In this document: piece by piece, positions 8,905 to 19,533 of the stretch
How positions within the stretch are numbered: position 1 is the stretch's first letter
Layout: each line of letters starts with the position of its first letter
NCBI GenBank assembly: GCA_021401465.1
Contig: JADDMT010000029.1
Coordinates: 266,818-330,817, forward strand
Direction of reading: 5' to 3'
Origin: Teratosphaeria epicoccoides
Lineage: Eukaryota; Ascomycota; Dothideomycetes; Mycosphaerellales; Teratosphaeriaceae
DNA: 64,000 nt
Position numbers and translations under genes: made by a program
Notes under the pieces: generated by a model
What the model was told of the DNA's origin: nothing
The model's database searches: none
What the model saw: only the letters and a program-made list of their open reading frames with translations

Positions 8905-11545
8905 CTATTGCGTAGCCTCCTGCGGCCGAACTTTCTGTACATCGACATTACCGAAATTTCTCTTCTCGTCGTTGACGATCCTGGCGCAAGGCGCTGGTGG
9001 AGCCTGCTCGATGAGATCTGAGAGATTGGCCCCCTGCTCATCCGGATGCTCGATGTAAATCGGCGGCGGCGCGCTACTCGAGCTCGACTCACCGCTGTCT
9101 CCACGACTCCTGGTTTCAGAGTTTACACGTGGAATCCGTGATGGAGTCGTCGAACTCGGCTCTCTCACCGGCCGCTCTGCATTTGCAAATGACGCAGCGT
9201 GCTCGACATGCTCACTTTCATGTCCTTTATCATCTACGCCGATCATTGCAGCCAAGGATTGGAAGTTGATCATTGGCTCCGGCCCTGCACCAGGAGTTGG
9301 CGTTGCAGTCGCGAACGGTGAGTTATCGGCGCTCCCAGAAGGCGTTCCTTCGCTGCTCAAGTTACTCTGCATGTTAAATTCGTGCCTGAGACTACCAGGT
9401 GCTGAGTCAACGAATGAAGAATTGGCAGAAGATGCATTGGACAGATGGCGATTGTGCAAAGAAGGTGGGCTTGGTGTTGGTATTGGTCCAGATGCGGGTT
9501 GCAGGTTGGCTCGCGACATATCGAGATGCTGCTGCGGATTGTCGATGGGGTTGGAGGTGATGTTGTGTGGGGAAGGATTGCTGGAATGTTCAGATGCTCC
9601 ATCGCGCATCTCCATATTCAGGGTAGGCGATGGCTCCTGCCAAGGGTTGAATCCGGCAAGGTCTTGAACGGGTGCCTTGCCCTTGCCCTCCACGTGCTCC
9701 TCCAGGATTGTCGGCTGTGTGCCAAGATTGGTGGTCGACCGAGCCATGCTTGATGTAGCCCAAGAGCTGGTGCTGTCATTCGACCCGATCGGGTAGAGCG
9801 AAGCGACACTGCCGTTCCGCTTTCTAGCTTTCTCGGCCTTTTTAGCCTCCCTCCTGTCCTCCTTGGCCTTCTTCTTCTCTTCTTTCTTGGCATCCTTCTC
9901 TTCCTTCTTCTTACGGTCGTCCTCAGCGGCGAGCGAGAGTCTAATAGCCTCCATCATCATGAGCTCCTCAAGATCGTCGACCCGATTGCGCCTGGAACTT
10001 GTGCGGCCTGAGAAAAGGTCGCCGCCGGGATCTGTTCCTGCATTAGCGTTTGAAATGTCATTCTATAGCGCATTAAGCCTTACCATCTCCCGTGTGCGGA
10101 GTCCCACTGCCGCTACCGTTTGGGCTCTCCAGGAAGATTGTCCTCCGCCGCCTACCGAGCAGTCCACTACGCGAACTCTCACCTTGGTTGCCAAGCACAT
10201 ACGCTGCATTGTGCAGCGCAGTAGCAGCGGCGGATCTTCTCAAAGCATGTGCGCGCGCATCAGACAGCTTCTTTGCCCAGTCAGGTCGGACTTTATCAGT
10301 AGTGATGACGTTGGGCGCGTTTGCCGAAAGAGAGGTCGCTCTCCGCCGTCCAGCAGACTGCAGTGAAGAGGACGATGACATTGCCGAGTTGTAATTCTTG
10401 AGAGGATGACTGTTGGCGTAGGCCAGACCTCGACGAAAAGGGGGTGGATCGTAAGTCACCCCAAATTCTGGCTGTACGCAAAAGGGACACGCGGCAACCT
10501 CCGAGACCAGCATCTCAGCCTCTTGTTCTGGTGGTCTTGACTGGCCAGGCTGCTCGTGCTCGGGTGGATGTGGATCTGGTCGCTTGATCTGAACAAAGCA
10601 CTCTGAGCAGATCGGTTGATCACAGCATCGTGTCTTGTTGAGGAACGGCGGATAGTACAAAAAGCAGATAGGGCATTCTGCTGCTTCTCGATAGAGATAA
10701 GCTTCGACAGGTAGACCATTAACATAGGGGTCTCTTGGAAGTTGTGTTTCGCGCGGCGTTAGGTCAGTCGAAGACGCGCCTTTGCCAGTTGCTAATGATG
10801 CCAGAGTCTTAGCACGACCGCGTAGCAGCGCAGCAGATGAGGTCGATATGTTCGGGGACGCTGGGTAAGATGTGGACAAGTTTGCTGATGCATCGGACTG
10901 ATACGACTGTGTCCGGCCAGGGATGGGGACCGTCAAGCTGCTGACCTTTGCCTCTGCAGTGTTCGCGTGTCCTGGGTCTTGAGAGCCATGCCTCGCCATG
11001 TATGACGGAATCTCATTTGGTGCAGGCATGGGCAGTCCCCGCACTGCTGCCATTAGTTGCGCCTCAGTCCAGGTATCCGAATGGTCATTGAGTCCTTTCC
11101 AGAACGGTGCCAGCCGCCTCTCAATCTGCAGCTGCCTCACGATGCCCTTGTTAAAGTCCTCCGGTCCCGTGTACGTCCCCAAGGTCACCAGATATCCGCC
11201 GTCTACACCCTCTTCCTTTAGACTCCGTTCGCGCTCCTTTAGACGTGCTTGCCGTTCCCGCTCTTTCTTCCGCGCCTCTCGCTCTTGTCTTGTCTCACGC
11301 GGTCGCTCAGCTGGCTGGTCATTACTCCGGTCCCGCAGCAATGATGAGAGGTCAAGCCTACTGCCTCGTCCACTGCTACCACCTCCGCCTCTTGAGCCAT
11401 ACCCCTGCCCTGCCAACCCGTCCGTCGCAGTCTGTGCTTGCGACGATTGGGTCCCAGCGTCGTGCGCGGCGATTGAGCTCGCGTGTCTCGAAGATGGTCT
11501 AGCATGCGCAGCCTTGCGCTCGTCCTTGGAAGAAGAACTGCCCAT
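8905..11545 (-). CDS. SIP5: SIP5-like SNF1-interacting RING-type zinc protein
   Basis: Exon 1 is 10084-11545 and exon 2 is 8905-10037. The intron 10038-10083 (46 nt, GTAAGG to TGCAG, phase 1) joins GTGDG-type sequence into GTDPGGDLF in frame, giving 864 aa. The N-terminus is MGSSSSKDE, a possible myristoylation site. A DFNKGIVRQLQIERRLAPFWKG region follows. At about residues 290-370 there is a split zinc module: ECPICFLYYPPFLNKTRCC, QPICSECFVQIKR, and further on ACPFCVQPEFGV. This is the SIP5 signature. Exon 2 has a long KKEEKDAKKEEKKK coiled-coil and a Ser/Pro-rich tail. Yeast Sip5 binds Snf1 kinase and the Reg1/Glc7 phosphatase in glucose signalling. After the TAG at 8905 the same frame stays open for 38 more codons (see findings). 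Confidence 0.9.
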
Positions 11546-12259
11546 TTGACGAAGTCACAGCGTGCTTCAACCAGGTGTGGGCCAGGCTTGCACCAGCATT
11601 GGGTTGAAAGTCATCGGCAGTGTCGCCCGTGTGTCGCCTTAGCAAATATGATACATTTGTCGTGCGACCACGTGCCGCCAACTAATTGTTGTGCAGAAAT
11701 GATTCCGCCTAAGTGGTGGTATGGATGCCCAATGCAGAGGTGGGGATGTCTTCGGCTCTCAGACAGTGGTTACCTCGTCCTAGCGGCGCACAAAGCGTCG
11801 CTATGCACCAGATAAGTGTCCCGCTGCGTCTTGTGAGCGTGTCGTCAGCGTGCTATCACCGATGATAAGCTATGTAGTATTATGGTTGGAATATCAGTCG
11901 CATGAGATGGTCATAAGGTCACCCTATATCCGGAGTATGCGGAGAGCATGAACAAGGATGCAAGTCTCGCTACCTCCAGTACGTCTGAGAATGTTGATGT
12001 CATCCGAACAGAGCGAGAGCAAATCGGCCTCCGCCATGACAGAGACGAAGTCAAAATGAAAACACACACGTCTTTCCAATGCGTTCATGTTTCGCTGATA
12101 ATAGAAAGGGAATTAAGATTGCTGGAACAATCGTGAAACCTCCATCGTGTGAACGACGCTATACGAGCCTGCAATTTGGGCCAGTGCGGCAGAGTGCTCC
12201 TCCATATGAACAGGCTTCTCGTTAATCGTATACAGACACAGAGCATACGCGCACATGCA
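11546..12259. other. Intergenic region, nothing seen
   Basis: A 714-bp gap between the SIP5 start and the ARA2 end, both on the minus strand. Only short unrelated frames occur, with no repeat and no RNA gene recognised. Confidence 0.4.
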
Positions 12260-13546
12260 CTACCGTAGTGGCAGAGCTGCATGGTCAGGGAAGGGTTCCT
12301 CGTCAGGCCGGGGGCTGGCAGCAGGAGTCATCCAAGGCTCCTTGTTCAAATCCCTTCCATCTTCTTTATTCTGCTTCCGCTTGTTCACAAAGCCTGGGCT
12401 CGGACTGTCCCACACGTAGTCCAGATATTCGTCCACATGCTCCTGGATGCCGTCCGCCAATATCTCCACTGCTTTTCGACGGTTCAGACTCCACTCATGG
12501 TCGCGCTTCCATCTTCCCGCCCTGCGCGCCGTCTCCTCGCCATCCTCTAGACCGTCAAGGATTGATCGCCAGACCTGCATTGTCTTCTCCAGCTCGCTGG
12601 CTTTACTCACACCAATGACACTGACGCCGAGACGCTGGCCACCGACTTGCTCATTCGATTCGCGCTCCCAAGGTACGCCGGATGCGGGATCGCCACGAGA
12701 GCCTACAACCGCTCCAACTCTGACCCACTGCTCTAACGCGTAACGGATCGCGATGACCTCGAGCTTCTCATCGTGCCGGTCGCAAAAGTCGCTAGCGCGC
12801 TTGACGGCTGCGCGCAACTCATTACTTGAAGGATGCCAGTTCCCCATGCTTCCGATCGGCACCCCCTCACGTCTTAGCAAACCCATGCTGAGTATTGATG
12901 CGTTGGGTACCACATCCACACCGGCCGCCTTGAGCTCTTTGATGCCCCTGGTAGCCAACAAAGTATTTTGAATCGTGAAATTGCAATAGGACATAACGGC
13001 GTCGAGTGGCTCGCCTGTCTCGCGCAGCACCTTGTGCGCAATCGAGCAAAGGACTGGAAGTGGATATCCAGAGATCCCAATATACTTGATCTTTCTCTCT
13101 TCGTCGCGTATCCTTCTCAACTCCCTGATGGCCTCCATTGCCTCGTCTTCCGACACGAACTCCACATCGTGACAGTACACCAAGTCCAGATGACTAGTTT
13201 TCAACCTTTCCAAACTTCTGTTTACGCTATGCCGCACCCACCCCTTCGAATAATCAAACTCTTCACTCGCGATCCGGCCCACTTTTGTGATCAAGAACAC
13301 ATCATCGCGCTGCCAGTTCTCATGCACGAAGTTTGTGTCTAGCGCTGCGCCTAAAATTTCCTCAGATGGGCCATAGTAAGGCGAAGTGTCAAATGCTCGT
13401 ATGCCGTGCTCGAGCGCGTTTTTCACAAGCCCCACGGTATCAAGTGAATACGGATCTGTATTGTATTGGTAGTTGAAGGTCGCCGTACCGAAGATAAGAG
13501 GGGGTAGAGTGGCCGAGAGCGGCTTTTTTGTCTGTCCTGTCGACAT
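12260..13546 (-). CDS. ARA2: D-arabinose 1-dehydrogenase (aldo/keto reductase)
   Basis: An intronless gene of 428 aa from the ATG at 13546. It has an aldo/keto-reductase barrel. The catalytic tetrad is visible as Asp and Tyr in RAFDTSPYYGPSE, Lys in FLITKVG and His in DLVYCHDVEF. The layout (LIFGTATFNYQYNTDP start, long insertion carrying WHPSSNELRAA, late VIGVSKASELE NAD-binding loop) matches fungal Ara2. Ara2 oxidises D-arabinose to the lactone with NAD+, a step of D-erythroascorbic acid synthesis in the cytosol. The family is usually 335-430 aa. The C-terminal 45 residues are charged and probably disordered. Confidence 0.9.
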   Translation of the reverse strand: MSTGQTKKPLSATLPPLIFGTATFNYQYNTDPYSLDTVGLVKNALEHGIRAFDTSPYYGPSEEILGAALDTNFVHENWQRDDVFLITKVGRIASEEFDYSKGWVRHSVNRSLERLKTSHLDLVYCHDVEFVSEDEAMEAIRELRRIRDEERKIKYIGISGYPLPVLCSIAHKVLRETGEPLDAVMSYCNFTIQNTLLATRGIKELKAAGVDVVPNASILSMGLLRREGVPIGSMGNWHPSSNELRAAVKRASDFCDRHDEKLEVIAIRYALEQWVRVGAVVGSRGDPASGVPWERESNEQVGGQRLGVSVIGVSKASELEKTMQVWRSILDGLEDGEETARRAGRWKRDHEWSLNRRKAVEILADGIQEHVDEYLDYVWDSPSPGFVNKRKQNKEDGRDLNKEPWMTPAASPRPDEEPFPDHAALPLR

Positions 13547-14242
13547 AGTCGAAGAAAGGTTAGGGTGATGAGCTGAATAGCCGCGATTGTTGCTTCAATT
13601 GTTGCTTCACAACAAATCCTGCGCGGAAAATTGATGCGAGGCGTGTTTCTCTCCGCTCGTTTCGTGCGCGTTCGTTCTAAGTACTTTAGCAAGCTCTATT
13701 GTGAGCAGGCTCCCCAGCGTGAATCGTATGCGCACGCAGTCTGGTTGTGTCTTGAAGGAAATACGGCGTTTTTCAAGGCGTGATGAAGCGAACAAAGCGC
13801 TGACAAATCAGATATAGATCCATGGTCAAATGAATTCTCACATTCAGACGGGCAGGAACTTTGCGTGGGAGTCTGGATTCTGCTCGGGCGCCTACGATTG
13901 AAGCCGGGGGGGCATGGACAGATGCTAGCGCGAATGTCGTAATCGAAAGATCGCAAGCTTTTCTAGTAATCTTCGCACGTGCAACAGCAAGGCGGCCTTG
14001 TGCCTTGCGCGGCGTTGCGCTTGAAAGTGGAGCAGCACTAGTGACCTTAGAGAATGCATGTGAACCAGATCGTCTTGAGAAGGGTCTGAAGCTGTGCAAA
14101 CTTGCATTTGGGCGATGTTGAATGTTGGGTTCCACGACTCTCATGACACTATGATGGACGCTTACATCTCAACGTGCTTCAGGGCCCCAGAGCTTCAGGG
14201 CCCCAGAACAGCTGGCGAGAGACGCCAATATATTAGCTGTAT
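13547..14242. other. Intergenic region with a small tandem duplication
   Basis: Between the ARA2 start and the OXLD1-like gene end. Opposed 86- and 123-codon frames overlap at 13773-14144, but neither shows a motif and the plus one starts with TTG. A perfect 16-bp tandem duplication lies at 14176-14207. Confidence 0.4.
14176..14207. repeat. Perfect 16-bp tandem duplication
   Basis: The word GCTTCAGGGCCCCAGA occurs twice head to tail (14176-14191 and 14192-14207). It contains the palindrome GGGCCC. It lies just downstream of the OXLD1-like stop codon and probably reflects replication slippage. Confidence 0.9.
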
Positions 14243-15025
14243 CTAGCTACTGTTTGGTAACCACCGGTATGCCCTGTCGATGTCGAGCTCGCCCGCGTTC
14301 GTTTCATTCGTGCCACCCCTTTTCTTCTTCTCCCTAAGCTTCTTCTCCGTCTTCATGAATTCTCTGATACCGACCGGAATATCCATAAATAAGTCTTCGC
14401 CGCCGTCCTGCTCGAACGATTCCATCCCGCCGATCCCGCTCCAATTCGATTCGCTGCCGCCTCCATCCATACTGACGGCGGCGTGGCTTGGCCCGGAGAT
14501 CATACTACCCGTGGCCTGCCCACTTGTTCTTTGTGCCTGCATCCTCACTCTTGCCTCTAAGCTGGCGGCTGCCCATTCTTCGAGCTCATCACGGAAACGA
14601 TCCCACACGCAATTGATGCAGCCACTCATACAGCAATTATCTGGCTCTTCGGGTTTAGGAGGCACAAGGACTCCTGCAACCATCTGACTTCGGGCGTCTC
14701 TTTCCTTCTGTCTTTCATTTGGTCCAGAGTCACGCGATCCAAATACCATTCTGGCTTTCGCCAAATGCTCTTCCTCATCTGACTTAGGCAGCTCCTCGGG
14801 CGGCGGCGGCGGCGCAGGGTGCGTACGAGTCGCTGGCTGAACTTGATTCAAGGGCGCGTCCATGAGATCTGCGTAGTACCCGTCCAAAGGATTCTGCTGA
14901 CTCTTGTTGTTATCGGCGTAAAACCTGTTTGGCCGTGTTTGGCCACGGGGCCGGACACAGACATGGTCCTGAAATGCCCGTGACGCGAACCTTTGTGCTG
15001 CACGCCATCGGAAAGCTGGTCTCAT
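14243..15025 (-). CDS. Oxidoreductase-like domain protein (OXLD1-like), probably mitochondrial
   Basis: 260 aa if started at the ATG at 15025 (MRPAFRWRAAQRFASRAF). An upstream ATG at 15073 adds 16 residues. The chosen start gives a typical mitochondrial presequence: Arg, Ala and aromatic residues with no acids. A Pro-rich linker (PAPPPPPEELPKS) follows. The diagnostic segment PKPEEPDNCCMSGCINC then leads into VWDRFRDELEEW, which is the oxidoreductase-like (PF09791) motif with its clustered cysteines. The family includes human OXLD1 and yeast YPL107W, both mitochondrial and of unknown activity. Residues after about 170 are Gly/Ser-rich and then Lys-rich. The cysteine motif makes the family call firm; the function stays open. 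Confidence 0.85.
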   Translation of the reverse strand: MRPAFRWRAAQRFASRAFQDHVCVRPRGQTRPNRFYADNNKSQQNPLDGYYADLMDAPLNQVQPATRTHPAPPPPPEELPKSDEEEHLAKARMVFGSRDSGPNERQKERDARSQMVAGVLVPPKPEEPDNCCMSGCINCVWDRFRDELEEWAAASLEARVRMQAQRTSGQATGSMISGPSHAAVSMDGGGSESNWSGIGGMESFEQDGGEDLFMDIPVGIREFMKTEKKLREKKKRGGTNETNAGELDIDRAYRWLPNSS

Positions 15026-15474
15026 TGTCCATGAAGCAGCGAGTGGTAGAAGGTTGAAACAGAACAGAAACAATACAGTATTGAAACTACTGTGATGTCA
15101 TCACGCATGTGCAAGGTTCTGAAAAGATCCACTGATAAGGTACACATCATGAATTTCGTCACATGTGCATCTTGTGCTAAGACCCACCTGCATGAGATCC
15201 TTGCTTCTCGTACTGCCGGCTACTACATGTCAGCACCCACGTATCACTGCCTCTCGTCCAATGTCCGCAGCATCGAGATCACACCGAATCATTACTTCCA
15301 CACCTCGGGCAGCTATGAGTCTCTCAGGCGACAGGTAAGTGTATTTGTACCTACTTCCATGGCCGCGAGTTTAGTGCAGATTCGAAACGCATATCTCTAC
15401 GAATGAGCTGTGTGGTGCCGTGGCTAACGCAAGCACCAAATGCCGAGGGCCTTTCTGTACTGCACGCTGAGCCA
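15026..15474. other. Intergenic region, nothing seen
   Basis: A 450-bp gap between two minus-strand genes. A 104-codon plus-strand frame (15092-15406) shows no motif and is not called. Confidence 0.4.
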
Positions 15475-16322
15475 CTACTGCGCTTTATCGTCACTCAAAG
15501 CTGGGATCTTGGCCACATACTGCTCGAATCCAGCCCGCCAAAAATCCACTCTCTCCTGCGCCGACCCAGCGGCAACCTCCTTCAGGTTGCTCGCTGGCGT
15601 GGATTCAAGCTTGGCAAAGATTTCATCTGTGAAGTCTTCCAACGTCATGCCCTTCGTGTTCGCCAGCATGGCTTGATGTCCACTTCGTCCAAGCTCAGTA
15701 CCCGCAACAAATGGCGGAGTAATTTCAATGACATTGACATTGGTATCCTTGAGACTCTGGCGAAGGCTAACAAGATACTGATGCACAGCTGCTTTCGTCG
15801 CGCAGTACACGGAGAAAGGCGGCGCTGGGACGAAACCGAGTCCAGATGAGGTGATGAGGAAGTTGCCTTCTTTGAGAGCGAGCAGTCGTGGCACAATGTG
15901 GCGAGCAAGAATGATCGGAGCCATCAAATTGACTGTCACCTCCTCACTCACTTTACTGTCGGTCGAGGAGTTGATGTCCTTGATCGAAGTGGCAATCTGC
16001 ACTCCACTGCTGACCCAGACTGTGTCGATGTTGGGCCACTGCTTGAAGACGTGATCGATGTGTGAGGGCAGGGCATCTACATCCGTCATGTCGAATGCAT
16101 AGCCGTCGATTCCAGGATATGATTTCTGGACATCTGCAATCTTGCTGCTGCCAGGTCTACCTGTGATGATCTTCCTGGGCGAATCAGTTCATGTCTCTGG
16201 CATCATGAATGCTACGCCGTGCTCACGACTTTCTTGCCCATGTTATGGAAGCATTTGGCGAAGCTGAGTCCGATACCGGCGGTGCCGCCGACGATTAAGA
16301 TGTTGTTCATTTGAGCAGACAT
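15475..16322 (-). CDS. Short-chain dehydrogenase/reductase, DltE-like
   Basis: Exon 1 is 16227-16322 (ATG at 16322) and exon 2 is 15475-16170, giving 263 aa. The 56-nt intron uses GTGAGC and the acceptor GGAAG. This AAG acceptor is needed because the nearby CAG would bring in a TAG after five codons. Splicing restores GKKV-IITGRP, the usual second Rossmann strand. The cofactor motif is IVGGTAGIGLSF, the catalytic Ser lies in ITSSGLGF and the YxxxK pair in VYCATKAAVHQ. The ITPPFVAGTEL segment after the active site is typical of DltE-type SDRs. Substrate unknown. The neighbouring transporter (17145-18667) is on the same strand but about 0.8 kb away, so a joint role is only speculative. Confidence 0.87.
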
Positions 16323-17144
16323 GGTCAATGGTGTCGTTGTATGCAACCGTGAGTACCTGCCGTGGCATACAGGACGATGATAGAATGGTATATCATTGAA
16401 CCTATTCAAGCTTCTGTACCAGCACTAGTGCTTACACCTAATTCGTACCTCATAGCTATAGGCGTTCGCTCTCACCTGCGAATGGCTGCGTGGCACGAAC
16501 GAAGTTCTCGGTAACAGAACCACGATTATGATTGGAGAGGCGATAATACCGGAGTGATGTGCTAACTCCGCAATGTCTGTACTGATCTCCGGCCGGACGT
16601 TCGCCCGTACCATTAGGGACCTTCAGCAAGTCTGCAAAGCAGATGGGAAGGCGACGCGACATACTCAGCAACGCTAAACATATCTAGTAGTCTGTAAGGC
16701 CTTGCAGATCCACGGATCATGCGTACAGACGACTTTGCAGACTTGCTGAAGGTCCTTATTGTACGGCTGCAATTTCGACCGTCGATCGATCAGTTCTGCA
16801 AGCATCAGAAATTCCATCAGTCAAGCGGTCATTTGACCGATTCATATGGGCGACTGCCCACTGATGCAAATGTCTGCTTTTTGACCTCATCGATTGCTTG
16901 TTGATTCAGCTTGTGGATTGCTTACACGGTTGGTAGTCAAACACCTGAATCACGCGTTGAATTTCCTTGTCAAAAGGTCGGCCAGTCCGGTTGACTGATA
17001 GGATCGCTGGCAAGCGCTGTTCATGTGAGATCGACGGACGCCGTGCTCGATCGCTCTGGACTGCACTGATCTGCAAGCACTCAGCCTGCGGATGGATGCT
17101 GAGAATCACATAACCATAACCGCAGCTGGGCCATCGTCATTCAC
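16323..17144. other. Intergenic region carrying an inverted-repeat element
   Basis: Between the SDR start and the transporter end. It contains the inverted repeat described separately and a 12-bp palindrome near 16420 (AGCACTAGTGCT). No coding frame is supported. Confidence 0.5.
16574..16798. repeat. Imperfect inverted repeat, arms of about 65 bp, spacer about 93 bp
   Basis: A perfect 23-bp core at 16617-16639 (starts GGACCTTCAGCAAG) is matched on the opposite strand at 16733-16755. Outside the core the arms stay similar with mismatches and small gaps: ACTGATC, GACG/GACGG and CCGTAC words occur in the same order. The arms therefore span roughly 16574-16639 and 16733-16798. This geometry could be a foldback or MITE-like element, or a decayed transposon end pair. 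No transposase frame or clear target-site duplication was seen. Confidence 0.75.
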
Positions 17145-18667
17145 TCATACTTTCCTTGCTAAACTCCAGCCGCCTTCAAGGACCCGCGTGGCAGACATTA
17201 ATGCAGTCCCGACAAGGATGAGTACTCCACCGAAAATCCATACATTCGCGTAGCTGCGGGTTAGACCCAAGATAGCGCCACTGATTGGCGTTCCTACGAG
17301 CAGGCCCATTGAGATAATGGCAAAGCCCATACCCATTCGGGTGCCAATGACCGCCCGGTTCTTCGTCAGATGGACGAAGACGGTGGGAGCCATACTAACC
17401 TATTTCCGGCGTTAGCATGCGCAGAACCTTGACCAGATTGAGTGGTTACAAGAGTAGATGCTTTGGTATGGATTGTCCCATGACTTTAAATAACTCGACT
17501 TACCAGTGCGCCACAGAAGAACCCGTAAAAGTTCAAAGCTGCAATCAAGCCCCCCTTAGAGCTTGCCGCGGAGATCAGGCACAGGCAAATCACTCCCGTT
17601 ATCAAGCTGCAGGGTATGACAACATTCATCGGACCCAGCCTATCGGCGACAATTCCTGGTAAAATTCGTCCCAGAGTGCTCGGTGCGTTGATAATCGAGA
17701 GGAGGTTGAAGGCAAGACCAGGATCCATGATGCCCTTGTCGATCGCTTCGGACTGAACGTAGAAGAATGGCTCGTACAGACCGGCGAAGCAGAGGGTCAT
17801 GCCCAGTACGAAACAAACATAGGCCGGCTCCCCGAAGGCCTTCAGATCAAGAAATTTCCGTCGGCCAGCAGGTAAAACTCGCACTTTCATTACGCAGTTC
17901 GATACCGCAAGCGTGGCCAACATAATAAAGCCAATTACTCGCGTGCTCCATGCGAAGCCCACTGTCGGCTGGAGCTTGTGAAACACAATCGGATACACCA
18001 CACCTCCAAGACTGCTGCCTGATGTCGCAATCCCAACCGCAGTGGCGATTTTGGTGCTGAAATACGTGCTCAGGATCGAGACGGCAGGAACGAAGAGCAT
18101 TCCTGCTCCGATGCCAAGACATACCGCTTGAGCGAGGAACACTTGCCAGTACTCGGTACACAAACTCAGCATCATCTGCCCAAGGACTGCGAGGACGGAC
18201 CCGCCAGTAACAAGGTGGCGGACGTATCCAGCATCGTATACCGGTCCGCTCAGGGCGCCAACAAGCATCATAAGCATTGCTTGCAGGGAGCCAATCCATG
18301 AAATCTCCGACGGTGACGAGGAGGCCAGAAGGGCACTTTCGTAGTATGTCTGGTATGTGCCAAAGGCATTGGTGATGCCCCAGGTGTTCCAGAACAGGAA
18401 GAAAGAGCCGAGCACTTGTAGCCATGCTATGAGGCCGCCGTTAGGCACGGACTCCATGTTATTGATCGAGAGCTTCGGCGTCCCATGCTTCTCGCTTCCA
18501 AATTGGTCGCCATGCACGCCGAATGGCGGCTCACTCGCTTCTCTGGAATACTCATCTGTCCCAGTGAGATAGATCTCGCTGTCACTCTTGCATTGGACAT
18601 CTTCTGCAAGTCCTTTTTCGACGTCGTCCAGGGATGTAGAACTTGACATCCTGGCTTTTATTTCCAT
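17145..18667 (-). CDS. MFS transporter, monocarboxylate-transporter type
   Basis: Exon 1 is 17504-18667 and exon 2 is 17145-17399, giving 472 aa. The 104-nt intron (GTAAGT to AAATAG, phase 0) restores the family's GAL-VSMAPTVFVHLTKNR junction. A disordered acidic N-terminus of about 70 residues precedes the first helix (LIAWLQVLGSFFLFWNTWG). The protein has about 12 hydrophobic segments. Typical fungal MCT-like features are NAFGTYQTYYES after helix 1, ISWIGSLQ before helix 2, and GIGAGMLFVPAV in helix 4. Members move monocarboxylates, riboflavin or secondary metabolites across the plasma membrane; the substrate cannot be read from sequence. The C-terminus ends soon after helix 12, as is usual. 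Confidence 0.9.
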
Positions 18668-19533
18668 GCGTGTTGACTCAAGGTTGCGGCCCGTTCCCCG
18701 GGTGAGATGTCAACTTTCACTGCGCTTGCTTGAAAGGCCGTTTGCCTCACAAGCAAAATTGTTTATGATCTCGTAAGACAGTGGAACTTCACAAGATCGA
18801 AGGAAAGCGATTTTATCAGCGTCATGAAGGAGACCGACCCACTGGTTACCCGAGAGGTTGCGGATCTGTGCGGATAGCCCTACGGACGTCGGATGCAGCT
18901 CGAGACATTCGTCGGTTGAACCTGCAGATGGAATGCGCGCCAAGATGGAACCCGAAAGGCCAGACCGTGTATCGGGCCGTCTCATCGTGCGGCGTACAGG
19001 CTACAGACTGGTCGACAGCGATGGCAGAAGCGACCATTGCAGGATGCCCAAACGTGTCGTTGCCCCCGGCTCTTGTTCAGCTCTCGGACTCGCTAGGGAA
19101 TGGATTGCGGTCTCACAGTGGTCGTCGTGACACTATGCACCGTCGAAGTACAATCACTTCAAGTTTCTGATTTTAGGTATCACCGCAGCCGACTCAGCAT
19201 TGTGCCGCCTTGCAACTTCTTTGAAGCCCAGCACATATAGGGATTATGGAAACAGTCATCAGCCGACCAGCAAACATCGAGAACTAAACCCCGAAACCCG
19301 ACCCGACTCCACGCCCGAAACCACGCCAAAAGTCATGTTGAGACAGCATTTCCAGGCTCGACCCGACGTGGCATCATTAGCTCGTCCCGCTGGTCGTGAA
19401 AAAGTCACAGCCCATCCGAAGAACGCCTCCCGCTTGCTATGCAGATTCATTCGAAACACGCATCACAACGGATCTCCCAGACTCTTAGTATTCGCCGTGA
19501 GAAATCTTGGCCGAGATTGCCACTTCACTCTGC
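18668..19533. other. Intergenic region, no supported gene
   Basis: An 866-bp gap between two minus-strand genes. A 129-codon plus-strand frame at 18781 begins with GTG and overlaps a 91-codon minus frame. Neither shows a domain. Confidence 0.4.

Noticed and set aside
13773..14144. Opposed 86- and 123-codon frames in the ARA2/OXLD1 gap
   Set aside because: Both look moderately protein-like but are mutually exclusive, and neither has a family signature or good start.
15475..18667. A catabolic mini-cluster of the SDR and MFS transporter
   Set aside because: Only two genes, 0.8 kb apart with an inverted repeat between them and no regulator; co-function cannot be supported from sequence.
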